Shown here: piece by piece, positions 21,456 to 34,239 of the stretch
Layout: every line of letters begins with the position of its first letter
Numbering within the stretch: the stretch's first letter is position 1
Origin: Moraxellaceae bacterium
GTDB taxonomy: Bacteria > Pseudomonadota > Gammaproteobacteria > Pseudomonadales > Moraxellaceae
Length of the DNA: 50,346 bases
Direction of reading: 5' to 3'
NCBI GenBank assembly: GCA_020697295.1
Contig: JAJFBF010000014.1
Location: forward strand, 1 to 50,346
Notes under the pieces: model-generated
Database searches by the model: none
What the model was told of the DNA's origin: nothing
The model's input: only the letters and a program-made list of their open reading frames with translations
Translations under genes and position numbers: made by a program

Positions 21456-22970
21456 ATGCCGGCGTCTGTCCCCGACGAGCAGGGCCTGCTGGCCGCCGTC
21501 GACCTTGGCTCCAACAGCTTCCACCTCGCCGTTGCCCGCCTCGACCATGGCCAGCTGCGCCTGGTCACCACCTTGTCCGAGAAGGTCCAGCTGGCCGCCG
21601 GCCTTGATGACAAGGGCCGCCTCACCGACGAGGTCCAGGAGCGCGCCCTGGCCTGCCTCGCGCGTTTCGCCCAGCACCTGCAGGGGGTGGAGCCGCGCCA
21701 CCTGCGCGTGGTCGGCACCAACGCCCTGCGCGTGGCGCGCAACGCTCGCGCCTTTGCCGCCCGCGCCGGCAAGGTCCTCAACCATCCCGTGGAAATCATC
21801 GCCGGGCGTGAGGAAGCCCGCCTGATCTACGTTGGCGTGTCGCGGACCCTGGCCGGCCCGGACCGGCGCCTGGTCGCCGACATTGGCGGCGGCTCCACCG
21901 AGTTCATCATCGGCGAAGGCCACCAGGCCCTCGCCACCGAGTCACTGCACATGGGCTGCGTCAGCTATGCGCTGCGCTTCTTTGCCGACGGCGCCCTGTC
22001 CGCGCGCGCCCTGGAGCGGGCCGTGACCGCCGCGCGCCAGGAAATCCTCGGCATCAAAGCGCACTACCAGGCCCTGGGCTGGAGCCAGGCCGTGGGCTCC
22101 AGCGGCACCATCAAGGCGGTGCAGCAGGTGCAGCAGCAGATGGGGATCGCCGCGCCGGACGGCCGCATCACCCGCCGCGGCCTCGAGGACATCCGCCGGC
22201 AGCTGCTCCGCCTCTCCCACGTGCGCGAGATCGACCTGCCCGGCCTCAAGGACGACCGCAAGGCGCTGCTCCCGGCCGGCCTCGCCATCCTGCTCGGTAT
22301 CTTCGAGGAGTTCGGCCTCGACACCATGGAGTACTCCGACGGCGCCCTGCGCGAGGGCGTGCTGCAGGACATGCTGGGACGCTTCCGGCACGAGGACATC
22401 CGTCACCACAGCATGCAGGCGATACAGGCCCGCTACCGTGCCGATGCCGCCCAGGCCGGGCGCGTGGCGGCCAGCGCCGGCGCCCTTTTCCAGCAGGTGG
22501 CGGGGCCGCTGGTGCTGAACGAGGAGGAGGGGGAGTTGCTGCGCTGGGCGGCCCTGGTCCACGAGATCGGCACCGCGGTCGCGCACAACGGCTACCACAA
22601 GCATAGCGCCTACCTGCTCCGCCACTCCGACCTGCCGGGCTTCTCCCGCCAGGTCCAGGAGCATCTGGCGCTGCTGGTGGGCGCGCACCGGCGCAAGGTC
22701 AAGGCCGAGCAATACAACGAGATCATGGAGGCGGGCGGGCTGACGCTGCTGCGCCTGTGCGCGCTGCTGCGCCTGGCGGTGTTGCTGCACCACAGCCGCA
22801 GTCGCGAGCCCGCGCCCGAGGTACGACTGGGTGTGGGGGACGACATGACCTTCGACCTGCGCTTCCCGGCGGGCTGGCTGGCCTCGCACCCGCTGTCGCA
22901 GGAGGACTTTGCCGGCGAGACGGAGGTCTTTGCGGGCATCGGTTTCAAGCTGGCGATCGGGGAGTACTGA
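21456..22970 (+). CDS. ppx: Exopolyphosphatase Ppx/GppA
   Basis: A 504-residue enzyme that removes terminal phosphates from long-chain polyphosphate and may also hydrolyse pppGpp. The ASKHA-fold N-terminal half has phosphate loops DLGSNSFHL (16-24) and DIGGGSTEF (about 143-151), with GSSGTIKA near 214-221. The C-terminal HD-like helical domain (about 310-504) includes a [18 protein letters not shown] block. An AAGGAG site lies ten bases before the ATG. It diverges from trxA. The matching kinase gene ppk1 is at 27279-29399, separated by the TetR/esterase/BVMO block. Confidence 0.96.
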   Translation: MPASVPDEQGLLAAVDLGSNSFHLAVARLDHGQLRLVTTLSEKVQLAAGLDDKGRLTDEVQERALACLARFAQHLQGVEPRHLRVVGTNALRVARNARAFAARAGKVLNHPVEIIAGREEARLIYVGVSRTLAGPDRRLVADIGGGSTEFIIGEGHQALATESLHMGCVSYALRFFADGALSARALERAVTAARQEILGIKAHYQALGWSQAVGSSGTIKAVQQVQQQMGIAAPDGRITRRGLEDIRRQLLRLSHVREIDLPGLKDDRKALLPAGLAILLGIFEEFGLDTMEYSDGALREGVLQDMLGRFRHEDIRHHSMQAIQARYRADAAQAGRVAASAGALFQQVAGPLVLNEEEGELLRWAALVHEIGTAVAHNGYHKHSAYLLRHSDLPGFSRQVQEHLALLVGAHRRKVKAEQYNEIMEAGGLTLLRLCALLRLAVLLHHSRSREPAPEVRLGVGDDMTFDLRFPAGWLASHPLSQEDFAGETEVFAGIGFKLAIGEY

Positions 22971-23070
22971 GGCGCTATCTGAAGGATCCTGGCGCCGGCA
23001 GCCCGCCCTTGTCGCGACACGCCATCGCGCGCGGCGGCTTCAACCCGGCCAGCCCGCGCCCCGCGCCGCC

Positions 23071-23703
23071 TTAATGCCGGGCGACGCCGTCCACCAGCAG
23101 GCGCAAGGTGGCGTCGCCCAGGCGCTTTTGCGCCTCGCGGTCGCCGGGCCGGCGCAGGTAGCGCAACACACTGCCCAGGATCATCCCGACCACGGCGTGA
23201 CCGGTGGCCTCGGTATCCAGGTCCGGGCGGAAGAAGCCCAGCCTGACGCCGTTTTCCATGTACGCCGCCGTCAGCGTCCCCGCCCACTCGATCAGGCCCT
23301 GGATGCGGTCGGTCATCTGCGGGTCTATGGATGTCGCCTCGAACAGCACCAGCCGGCACATGTCGGGATTCTCGGTGAGAATGGCGGTCAGGCGCCGCGA
23401 GATGCGCGCCACCTGTTCCCGGTAGTCCTCCAGCGAGACGGCGGCCGTGGGCGAGTTCTCCTCGTCCAGGGCGGACATGATGCGGGCCATGACATCGTTG
23501 ATGACCTGCTCCAGGATGTCGCGCTTGTTCTCGAAGTAGCGGTAGAAGGTGCCGTGGCCAATGCCCAGGCGCCTGGCGATGTCGGCGATGGCGGTCTGAT
23601 GATAGCCGCGCGCGGCAAACTCCTCGAAGGCGGCCTGGATGATGTCGGCCCGCATCTGCAGGCGGTTGCGCTCGGCGCGGGAAAGGGGCGGGTTCTCGGT
23701 CAT
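23071..23703 (-). CDS. TetR-family transcriptional regulator
   Basis: A 210-residue regulator. The N-terminal helix-turn-helix (about 14-60) contains the classic GYHQTAIADIARRLGIGHGTFYRYFENKR block. The remainder is an all-helical ligand-binding and dimerisation domain of a type linked to lipid metabolism. The ATG at 23703 begins at the family start, and an upstream open frame is spurious. It diverges from the esterase gene. The 205-base gap contains three 19-bp-spaced repeats, which are its likely operators. Its ligand is unknown. Confidence 0.93.
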   Translation of the reverse strand: MTENPPLSRAERNRLQMRADIIQAAFEEFAARGYHQTAIADIARRLGIGHGTFYRYFENKRDILEQVINDVMARIMSALDEENSPTAAVSLEDYREQVARISRRLTAILTENPDMCRLVLFEATSIDPQMTDRIQGLIEWAGTLTAAYMENGVRLGFFRPDLDTEATGHAVVGMILGSVLRYLRRPGDREAQKRLGDATLRLLVDGVARH

Positions 23704-23731
23704 GGCTTCATGGTAACCGACTGTCGGAAAA

Positions 23732-23784
23732 TGACGAGCCCTCCCTGATTTGACGGTCGATTCCGTGGATGACACCCTGTTCCG
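23732..23784 (+). promoter_or_regulatory. 19-bp-period direct repeats upstream of esterase gene
   Basis: Three copies of a TGAC-led unit start at 23732, 23751 and 23770, exactly 19 bases apart: TGACGAGCCCTCCC, TGACGGTCGATTCC and TGACACCCTGTTCC. The last two match a pair upstream of the monooxygenase gene. The spacing places them on nearly the same helical face, as expected for cooperative regulator binding. They lie 29-82 bases upstream of the TetR-family start and 125 or more bases before the esterase start. Confidence 0.6.
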
Positions 23785-23908
23785 ACCACCGAGCCGTGTA
23801 ACGACCGCCAGCCTGTCAACGCCTGCAGATTGCGCCGCGAGACCCGGAGCGGGGTGTGCGGCGCTGGCCGCCCCTCTCGCCCAATGACGACCCACCGGAG
23901 AGCCCCCT

Positions 23909-24850
23909 TTGAGCCTCAAGGACACTGTTACCCGCCGCGTCATCGGCGCCGGCCTGCGCCTGGCCTTCAAGCTGCCGAGCCGCCTGCCCCTGCCCCCGGC
24001 CGTGCTGCGCGAAGGCATGGAGCAGGGCGCGCGCCTGTTCCGCCTGCATGCCGGCACGCAAGTCACCCCGGTCACGCTGGGCGGGCTCCCCACTGAGCGC
24101 ATTTCCCCGCGTCATCCGGGCCGCCACGCCATCCTGCATGTCCACGGCGGCGCGTTTTTCGCCGGCTCGCCGGGCACCCACCGCGCACTCGGCAGCGAGC
24201 TGGCGGCGCGCAGCGGGGCCGTGGTGTACATGATCGATTACCGGCTGGCGCCGGAACACCCCTGGCCCGCCGCCCTGGAGGACGCGCTGGCGGCCTACCG
24301 CGCCCTGCTGGCGCTGGGTTACCTGCCCCGGGAGATCCTGCTGGGCGGTGACTCCGGCGGCTGCGCGCACATCCTCAACCTCGCCATCGCCCTGCGCGAC
24401 CAGGGCCTGCCGCTGCCCGCCGGCCTGTTCATGATCTCGCCGTTCGTGGACCTCACCCTCAGCTGCCCCTCGGTCGCGGCCTACCGCCACCGCGATCCCA
24501 TGGTCACCGCCTATGCCCTGCGCCGGGGCGCGGACGGCTACCGGGGCGAAATGGCGGCGGACGACCCGCGCGTCTCGCCGCTGTTCGCCGACCTGCACGG
24601 CCTGCCGCCCGTGCTGATCCAGGCCGGCGCCGAGGAGATCCTGCGCGACGACGCCCTGCGCCTGGCCACGCGCCTCACGGCCGCCGGTACCCTAGCGGGC
24701 TGCCGTCTTTATCCGGGCATGTGGCACAACTTCCAGATGTTCAACCAGTTCCTCGACGTGGCCGACCAGGCCCTGGACGAGATCGGGGTGTTCGTGCGCG
24801 GCAGTGTCCGCCAGGGCCAGGCAGCCACGGCACAGGCTGAACCGGCCTGA
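23909..24850 (+). CDS. Hormone-sensitive-lipase-type alpha/beta hydrolase
   Basis: A 313-residue esterase of the HSL (family IV) group. The oxyanion-hole motif is HGGAFF (79-84) and the nucleophile is S149 in GDSGG. The likely acid is D247 or D248 (EEILRDDA), and the base is H273 (MWHNFQMF). It should hydrolyse short or medium acyl esters. The start is TTG at 23909, ten bases after a GGAG. The stop lies 154 bases before the monooxygenase start. Together they could open a cyclic ketone or break a ketone by Baeyer-Villiger oxidation followed by ester hydrolysis (inference). Confidence 0.93.
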   Translation: MSLKDTVTRRVIGAGLRLAFKLPSRLPLPPAVLREGMEQGARLFRLHAGTQVTPVTLGGLPTERISPRHPGRHAILHVHGGAFFAGSPGTHRALGSELAARSGAVVYMIDYRLAPEHPWPAALEDALAAYRALLALGYLPREILLGGDSGGCAHILNLAIALRDQGLPLPAGLFMISPFVDLTLSCPSVAAYRHRDPMVTAYALRRGADGYRGEMAADDPRVSPLFADLHGLPPVLIQAGAEEILRDDALRLATRLTAAGTLAGCRLYPGMWHNFQMFNQFLDVADQALDEIGVFVRGSVRQGQAATAQAEPA

Positions 24851-24887
24851 GCCCATTGAGGCTTACGGGAGGGTGGAGGGGCAAAAA

Positions 24888-24921
24888 TTGACACTCCGTT
24901 CCGTAAATGACAATCTGTTCC
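24888..24921 (+). promoter_or_regulatory. 19-bp-period direct repeat upstream of monooxygenase gene
   Basis: TGACACTCCGTTCC at 24889 and TGACAATCTGTTCC at 24908 are 19 bases apart, both inside the 154-base gap between esterase and monooxygenase. The whole pair aligns without gaps to 23750-23783, with shared TTCCGT and TGACA-N2-CTGTTCC segments. It implies that the monooxygenase has its own regulated promoter. Confidence 0.6.
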
Positions 24922-25004
24922 ACGCAGGCGGCCCGGTGCACCCGCGCCTGCCGCCGACCGGCGCCATCCAGGCCCGGGCAATACCGCCAGAGGAGAGCCC
25001 TCAC

Positions 25005-26531
25005 GTGCCTATCCGCAAGCCTGCCGCTCCGGCCCGCAAGAAATCCTCCCGCCCCAAGCATGCGGCGACTGCCCCCGTGACGGCGGTGGACGTGCTCATC
25101 ATCGGCGCCGGCCCCTCGGGGCTCAGCGCCTGCATCAAGCTCCAGGAGCAGGGCGTCACGGACACGGTGATCCTGGACCGCGCCAGCCGCATCGGCGGCA
25201 CCTGGGCCGTCAACGACTACCCCGGCCTGCGCTGCGACGTGCCCAGCGAGATGTACTCCCTGGGCTTCGCCCCCAAGCCCGACTGGAGCCGCAGCTACGC
25301 GCCGCAGGCGGAAATCCGCGACTACCTGGAGGACGTGGCGAAGCGCTTCGGCATCGTCGACCGCATCCGCCTCGGCACCGAGGTCACCGACGCGCGCTGG
25401 GACGACAAGGCGCAACGCTGGCAGGTAAGCACGGCCTCGGGCGGCCATTACAGCGCGCGCGTGCTGGTCGCGGCCCCGGGCTATATCGGCGAGGCGCAGA
25501 TGCCCACCTTCCCCGGCCAGGAGCGCTTCCAGGGCACCATTTTCCATTCCGGCATGTGGAACCACGGCCATGACCTGCGCGGCGAGCGCGTGGCCGTGAT
25601 CGGCTGCGGCGCCTCCGCCATCCAGTTCCTGCCCGTGATCCAGCCGCTGGTGAAGGAGCTGGTCAGCCTGCAGCGCACTCCCACCTGGGTGCTGCCCAAG
25701 CCCGATTTCGCCATGCCGAAGGCGGTCAGCGCGCTCTTTCGCCGCGCTCCCGGCCTGCAGAAGCTTGTGCGCGAAGCCGCGCTCATGAGCATGGAGCCAG
25801 CGCTGCCGTTGTTCATGAACGAGCGCTGGCTGCGCGCCGTCACCCACCCCCTCGGCCTGTTCAATATCCGCCGCTCCATCCGTGACCCGGAACTGCGCCG
25901 CCGACTGACGCCGGACCATGTCCTCGGCTGCAAGCGCCCGCTGTTTTCCAACGACTGGTACGACGCCCTCGCCCAACCCAATGTGAAAGTGGTGTTCCAG
26001 GGCCTGTCGCACCTGACCGAGACCGGCATCGTCACCGAGGACGGCAGCGAGTTCCCGGTCGACACCGTGATCTTCGGCACCGGCTATGCCGTGGCCGAGC
26101 CGGCCATCTACCGGGTGCTGAAGGGCGCCGACGGCCGCTCGCTGAGCGCGCACTGGCAGGGCCGGCCGCGCGCCTACCAGGGCATGGCCATCCACGGCTT
26201 TCCCAACATGTTCCTGATGCTGGGACCCAACTCGCACAGCGTGCAGGGCTCGGTCATGTGGACGTCGGAGCATCAGGCGGACTACATTGCCAGCGCGGTG
26301 ACCACGATCTTCGGCGCCGGGATGGGTCGCCTCGAGGTCCGCGAAGAGGTGGTGAAGGCGTTCAACCAGGCCATCGACCGCCGCCTCGGGCGCATGCCGA
26401 TCCGCGCCGACATCTGCAGCACCTATTACCTCGACCGCGGTGGCCGCAACCAGTTCGTCTGGCCGGAGTTTGGCGTCAATATCAAGCGTCGCCTCCAGCA
26501 TTTCGCGCTGGCCGACTACCAGGTGCAATAA
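25005..26531 (+). CDS. Baeyer-Villiger-type flavin monooxygenase
   Basis: A 508-residue FAD/NADPH enzyme. The FAD-binding GAGPSG lies at 34-39 and the second, NADPH-binding Rossmann motif GCGASA at 200-205. Between them is the Baeyer-Villiger fingerprint F-x-G-x3-H-x3-W (F175, G177, H181, W185), ending WN rather than WP. It should insert oxygen beside a ketone to give an ester or lactone. The GTG at 25005 follows an AGGAGAG site. The frame is open back to 24804, but that extension overlaps the esterase and the operator repeat. The N-terminal ~25 residues are basic and low in complexity. Confidence 0.92.
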   Translation: MPIRKPAAPARKKSSRPKHAATAPVTAVDVLIIGAGPSGLSACIKLQEQGVTDTVILDRASRIGGTWAVNDYPGLRCDVPSEMYSLGFAPKPDWSRSYAPQAEIRDYLEDVAKRFGIVDRIRLGTEVTDARWDDKAQRWQVSTASGGHYSARVLVAAPGYIGEAQMPTFPGQERFQGTIFHSGMWNHGHDLRGERVAVIGCGASAIQFLPVIQPLVKELVSLQRTPTWVLPKPDFAMPKAVSALFRRAPGLQKLVREAALMSMEPALPLFMNERWLRAVTHPLGLFNIRRSIRDPELRRRLTPDHVLGCKRPLFSNDWYDALAQPNVKVVFQGLSHLTETGIVTEDGSEFPVDTVIFGTGYAVAEPAIYRVLKGADGRSLSAHWQGRPRAYQGMAIHGFPNMFLMLGPNSHSVQGSVMWTSEHQADYIASAVTTIFGAGMGRLEVREEVVKAFNQAIDRRLGRMPIRADICSTYYLDRGGRNQFVWPEFGVNIKRRLQHFALADYQVQ

Positions 26532-26536
26532 GCGCT

Positions 26537-26592
26537 TGTTTCGGCAGGTCTGGATTTATCCTGATCTACTGCAAGCCAGGCGGCCTGCTGAG
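26537..26592 (-). repeat. REP-like dispersed element, copy B1
   Basis: On the minus strand it reads AGCAGGCCGCCTGGCTTGCA, then core ATCAGGATAAATCCAGAC and CTGCCGAAACA. The core is diverged. It faces copy B2, 18 bases away, in inverted orientation. Confidence 0.65.
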
Positions 26593-26610
26593 GCAGGCTC
26601 CCGGAATCTT

Positions 26611-26669
26611 TTCCAGCAGGAAGCTCTGCATCTTGTCAGTCGGGATAAATCCCTACGTACCGGAACAGG
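26611..26669 (+). repeat. REP-like dispersed element, copy B2
   Basis: Contains CAGCAGGAAGCTCTGC, core GTCGGGATAAATCCCTAC and tail GTACCGGAACAGG. With B1 it forms an inverted pair after the monooxygenase gene that could fold into a long hairpin in RNA. Confidence 0.75.
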
Positions 26670-26741
26670 CCACAAGCTGCGGCCCGGCGGTTACCGTCGG
26701 GCGGCCTCACTTTTCAGAACACCAATACAACGGAGACAGCC

Positions 26742-27158
26742 ATGCCCAGGTATACGGTCGATGTGACCCAGGATTATTCGCAGCCGGCGGAGGTCATTTT
26801 CCGCGCCCTGTCGGATCACAATCGCCTCAGCCGCGTGCTCGGGATTCCCGTCAAGCGCGTGGTCGATGGCCGGGGTGACGTCAATGGCGAAGGCTCGGTG
26901 CGTCGCATGGGCCTGTGGCCGCTGACGGTCGAGGAAACGGTGCTGTCGGTCGTGCCCAACCAGGCCATCCACTACCGCATCAGCAAGGGCGGTGCGCCGC
27001 TCAGCAACCATCGCGGCGACCTCGCCTTCAGCAAGACCGGCGGCGGTTCGCGCGTCAGCTGGACCATCAGCTTTGATGCGCCGCCCGTGCTCGGCGCTGT
27101 CGTGAAGCAGGTGCTGACCCAGGGCCTGCGCCTCGGCCTCAAGCGCGTGAAGGGCTGA
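26742..27158 (+). CDS. SRPBCC-family (polyketide cyclase/START-like) protein
   Basis: A 138-residue SRPBCC-fold protein of the polyketide-cyclase-2 type. These are helix-grip hydrophobic-ligand pockets with varied functions. Seen here are the initial helix motif (SQPAEVIFRALSDHNRLSRVLG), the VEETVLSVVPNQAIHYRI strands and a final amphipathic helix. A GGAG site lies seven bases before the ATG. It is the last gene of the putative accessory block. The inverted repeat pair upstream separates it from the monooxygenase, so it may be transcribed on its own. Confidence 0.85.
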   Translation: MPRYTVDVTQDYSQPAEVIFRALSDHNRLSRVLGIPVKRVVDGRGDVNGEGSVRRMGLWPLTVEETVLSVVPNQAIHYRISKGGAPLSNHRGDLAFSKTGGGSRVSWTISFDAPPVLGAVVKQVLTQGLRLGLKRVKG

Positions 27159-27173
27159 TCAAAAGGGGCAGAC

Positions 27174-27210
27174 AAAAAAGGCGGGCACCCTCGGGTCGCC
27201 CGCCTTTTTT
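27174..27210. terminator. Bidirectional terminator between SRPBCC gene and ppk1
   Basis: A stem of AAAAAAGGCGGGC with its complement around a short loop, with A- and T-runs on either side. It serves two convergent genes. Confidence 0.92.
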
Positions 27211-27278
27211 CTTCCCCTCCCGGGGAACTTTTATTATTCGCGCAAGGCGGCCCGCGCCGGCGGCTGTCAGGCGCGGTC

Positions 27279-29399
<2,121 letters not shown>

Positions 29400-29604
29400 G
29401 ATCAGACCGGCTCCTTGTTAAGGTTTCATGACAGGGTGGCATTCCTTGCCGCCTCCGGTTTCCGGTTGCCGCCGGCCATTCCCCTCTCAAGGGAATGGGC
29501 CGCAATGTTCTTGCCGTCCCCGTCGCGCGCGGACTGGCCGCGAAGCGGCGGTCGTCGGTACAGACTTGCGCTGACTGCCCGGCATGGTGCAGGCAGGCCG
29601 GCGC

Positions 29605-31572
<1,968 letters not shown>

Positions 31573-31579
31573 ACCCTGC

Positions 31580-31837
31580 GTGATCGCCTGTCGCGCTGGC
31601 TGCGCCGCCTGCTGCATCGCCCCGTCCATCACCTCGCCGATTCCCGGCATGCCGGCGGGCAAGCCCGCGGGCGTGCCCTGCGTGCAGCTCGATGCCGAGG
31701 GCCTGTGCCGGCTCTTCGGCAAGCCGGAGCGCCCGGCCTTTTGTGGCAGCCTGCAGGCGGCGCCGGACATGTGTGGCGACAACCGCGAGCACGCCCTGCG
31801 CCTGATCGGCGCACTGGAAGCAGCCACACGACCTTGA
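31580..31837 (+). CDS. ykgJ: YkgJ-family cysteine-cluster protein
   Basis: An 85-residue protein of the zinc/iron-chelating YkgJ family. Cysteines follow the family pattern: CRAGCAACC at the start, C near 33 and 43, C near 55 and 64. The SPIPGMPAGKPAGVPC and DNREHALRLI blocks are typical. The function is unknown. The GTG at 31580 is the best start because an ATG further upstream overlaps yigI. There is no good ribosome site, so translation may depend on ribosomes finishing yigI eight bases before. Confidence 0.85.
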   Translation: MIACRAGCAACCIAPSITSPIPGMPAGKPAGVPCVQLDAEGLCRLFGKPERPAFCGSLQAAPDMCGDNREHALRLIGALEAATRP

Positions 31838-31882
31838 GGCCGGCAAGCCACTGGCGACACCCCGTTGTCGACGGACAGAAAT

Positions 31883-31911
31883 AAAAAAAGCCGGCAGATG
31901 CCGGCTTTTTT
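31883..31911. terminator. Bidirectional terminator
   Basis: Stem AAAAGCCGGC/GCCGGCTTTT with loop AGAT and flanking A- and T-runs, between convergent ykgJ and the small helical protein gene. Confidence 0.92.
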
Positions 31912-31946
31912 CATGCAGCGGAAGCAATCCGCCCCGCAGCGCGCGC

Positions 31947-32159
31947 TCAGGCTTCGCCGTCAGCCAGGGCCACGATGCCCTGGGCCCAGCGCACATACTT
32001 GAGCTGGGCGAGGTCGCGAATCGTCTTCACGTTAAAGGCCTTCAGCAGGGCCTCGGCATCTGCCTCGCTCACGCCCGCCAGCGCCGCCACGGGGGCGTCG
32101 GCCAGTTCCTTCAGGGATTTGCCTTCATAGGCCTTGTCCAGGGCTTTGTTCAGGTTCAT
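31947..32159 (-). CDS. Small helical (HhH/SAM-like) protein, unknown function
   Basis: A 70-residue protein with no transmembrane segment. LKELADAPVAALAGVSEADAEALLKAFNVKTIRDLA resembles tandem helix-hairpin-helix or SAM-like units, folds often used to bind DNA or protein. The strong GAAGGAG ribosome site nine bases before the ATG and normal codon use support a real gene. It lies 93 bases downstream of yheS in the same direction and ends at a terminator. I do not recognise a named family with confidence. Confidence 0.75.
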   Translation of the reverse strand: MNLNKALDKAYEGKSLKELADAPVAALAGVSEADAEALLKAFNVKTIRDLAQLKYVRWAQGIVALADGEA

Positions 32160-32252
32160 GTCACGCCACTCCTTCTTGTTGTCCGAAAACCGGGGCTGCC
32201 CGCACGACGGCGGCAGCCGGCCAAGGCTAACGCGAAAGCATGAGGAAGTGCA

Positions 32253-34202
32253 TCATTCCGGACAGGCTTCGCTGGCGGCCAGCCAGGCCTCTTCCGCCGC
32301 GACGAGCTCGACATCGATCGCCGCCTTTTCCTGCAGCAGTTTTTCCAGGTCATGCCGGCGCGCCGATTCGTAGAGGGCGCTGTCGCCCAGGCGCGCTTCC
32401 AGTGCCTGCTGCCGCGCCTGCAGCTCGGCCAGCTTCTTCTCGGCCTTGGCCAGCGCCTTTTGCGCTTCCTTGTTGATCTTGACGCCAGGCGCGCCCTTGC
32501 CGGCCGGCGCCGTGGCGGGGCTTGCCGGTGTGGCCGCCGCCGTGGCGACCGGCTCGCTGGCAGCGGCTTTCTTGCCCTCGCCTTTTTTGCCCTCGGCCTT
32601 GCGCGCGGCGGTCGCGTCCTTTTCCAGCGCGGCACGCCACTGGCGCAGCCACTCGGCATAGTCCTCGAGGTCGCCGGCAAAGGGCGTGGCGTGGCCATCG
32701 ACCACGAGCAGGAAATCGTCGCAGCAGGCGCGCAACAGATGACGCTCATGCGAGACCACCACCAGCGCGCCCTGGTATTCCTGCAGCGCCAGCGTCAGCG
32801 CATGCCGCATCTCCAGATCGAGGTGGTTGGTGGGCTCATCCAGCAACAGCACATTGGGGCGCTGCCAGACAATGAGCGCCAGCGCCAGGCGCGCCTTTTC
32901 GCCACCGGAGAAATTCTCGCAGGAGGTGTCGATGCGCTCGCCGCCAAAGCCGAAGGAACCCAGGAACTTGCGCAACGTGAGTTCGTCGGTGCGGCCTGCG
33001 ATGCGGGTGAGCTGCAATAGCGGCGACGCCTTGAGGTCGAGATGGTCGACCTGGTGCTGGGCGAAATAGCCCACCACCGTGTGATCGGACACCGTGCGCT
33101 CGCCGGCAAGCATGGCCAGCTCGCCGACGAGGGTCTTGATCAGCGTCGACTTGCCCGCGCCGTTGGGGCCGAGCAGGCCGAGGCGGGTATCCGGCGTCAG
33201 CGACAGGTTGACCTGCTGCAGGATGCGACGGCCGCTGTAGCCGCAATCAACTTCATCCATGCGGATCAGGGGCGAGGGCAGGCGCGCAGGTTCGCGGAAG
33301 CGGAAGCTGAACTGCGAGTCCACATGCGCCGGCGCGATCATGGTCATGCGCTCGAGCGCCTTGATGCGGCTTTGCGCCTGGCGCGCCTTGGTGGCCTGGG
33401 CGCGGAAGCGGTCAATGTACTTGTTGAGGTGGGCGACTTCCGTCTGCTGCTTCTCGAAGGCCTGCTGCTGCTGCGCCAGGCGCTCGGCGCGCATGCGCTC
33501 GAAGGCGGAGTAGTTGCCGCGGTAGTGGGTGATGGTCGCCTGCTCCACGTGCAGCACATGCTCGACCACGGCATCGAGGAAGTCGCGGTCGTGCGAAACC
33601 ATGACCAGGGTGCCGGGATAGGCGCGCAGCCAGTCCTCCAGCCAGAGGATGGCGTCGAGGTCCAGATGGTTGGTGGGCTCGTCCAGCAGCAGCAGGTCGG
33701 AGCGGCACATCAGCGTCTGCGCCAGGTTGATGCGCATGCGCCAGCCGCCGGAGAAGTCGGCCACGTTCTTCTGCTGCTCCGCCTCGCTGAAGCCGAGGCC
33801 GGCCAGCAATTTGGCCGCGCGCGAAATGGCGGTGTAGCCGCCGATCTCTTCGTAGCGCTGGTAGAGGTTGGCGAGATCCTCGTAGCGCTCCTCGCGCTCG
33901 GCGGCGGCCAGCTGCGCCTCGATCGAGCGCAGCTCGGCGTCGCCATCGAGCACGTAGTCGAGGGCGCTGCGGGCGAGGGCGGAGACCTCCTGCGCCATAT
34001 GCGCCACGGTCCAGACGGCGGGCCGGTCCAGGCGGCCGGCGTCGGGCGTGAGGTCGCCCTGCAGCAGGGCGAAGAAGGTGGACTTGCCGCTGCCATTGGC
34101 GCCGGTAAGGCCGACCTTCCAGCCGGGATGGAGCATGAAGTTGGCGTCGCGATAGAGCTCGCGGCCATCGCGGGAAACGACGAGATTGGAGACTGTGATC
34201 AT
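32253..34202 (-). CDS. yheS: ABC-F ATPase, YheS-type
   Basis: A 649-residue cytosolic ABC-F protein with two ATPase cassettes and no membrane domain. Walker A motifs are GANGSGKST (34-42) and GPNGAGKST (about 347-355). Both signature motifs (FSGGWRMR, FSGGEKAR) and both LLLDEPTNHLDL blocks are intact. A charged linker joins the cassettes, and a coiled-coil C-terminal extension (about 570-640) follows an Ala/Lys-rich spacer. ABC-F proteins bind the ribosome E site. The ATG has no ribosome site and lies only eight bases from a promoter-like -10, so the mRNA may be leaderless. Confidence 0.94.
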   Translation of the reverse strand: MITVSNLVVSRDGRELYRDANFMLHPGWKVGLTGANGSGKSTFFALLQGDLTPDAGRLDRPAVWTVAHMAQEVSALARSALDYVLDGDAELRSIEAQLAAAEREERYEDLANLYQRYEEIGGYTAISRAAKLLAGLGFSEAEQQKNVADFSGGWRMRINLAQTLMCRSDLLLLDEPTNHLDLDAILWLEDWLRAYPGTLVMVSHDRDFLDAVVEHVLHVEQATITHYRGNYSAFERMRAERLAQQQQAFEKQQTEVAHLNKYIDRFRAQATKARQAQSRIKALERMTMIAPAHVDSQFSFRFREPARLPSPLIRMDEVDCGYSGRRILQQVNLSLTPDTRLGLLGPNGAGKSTLIKTLVGELAMLAGERTVSDHTVVGYFAQHQVDHLDLKASPLLQLTRIAGRTDELTLRKFLGSFGFGGERIDTSCENFSGGEKARLALALIVWQRPNVLLLDEPTNHLDLEMRHALTLALQEYQGALVVVSHERHLLRACCDDFLLVVDGHATPFAGDLEDYAEWLRQWRAALEKDATAARKAEGKKGEGKKAAASEPVATAAATPASPATAPAGKGAPGVKINKEAQKALAKAEKKLAELQARQQALEARLGDSALYESARRHDLEKLLQEKAAIDVELVAAEEAWLAASEACPE

Positions 34203-34210
34203 GGGCGCGG

Positions 34211-34239
34211 AGTGTACGCAGGCGGGCGCAGAAGCCCAA
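34211..34239 (-). promoter_or_regulatory. Candidate promoter of yheS with leaderless transcript
   Basis: On the minus strand TTGGGC, a 17-base spacer and TACACT end eight bases before the ATG at 34202. The algP terminator lies directly upstream, so yheS needs a promoter here. A start 7 bases after the -10 would leave almost no leader. Confidence 0.55.

Noticed and set aside
24741-26528. Long open frame antisense to the monooxygenase
   Set aside because: Same GC-driven artefact; the sense gene has FAD, NADPH and Baeyer-Villiger motifs.
29417-29434. Pho-box-like sequence (CTGTCAT-N4-CCTTAAC on the minus strand) upstream of ppk1
   Set aside because: Only the first half matches, and it abuts the ribosome site with no room for a -10 before the ATG.
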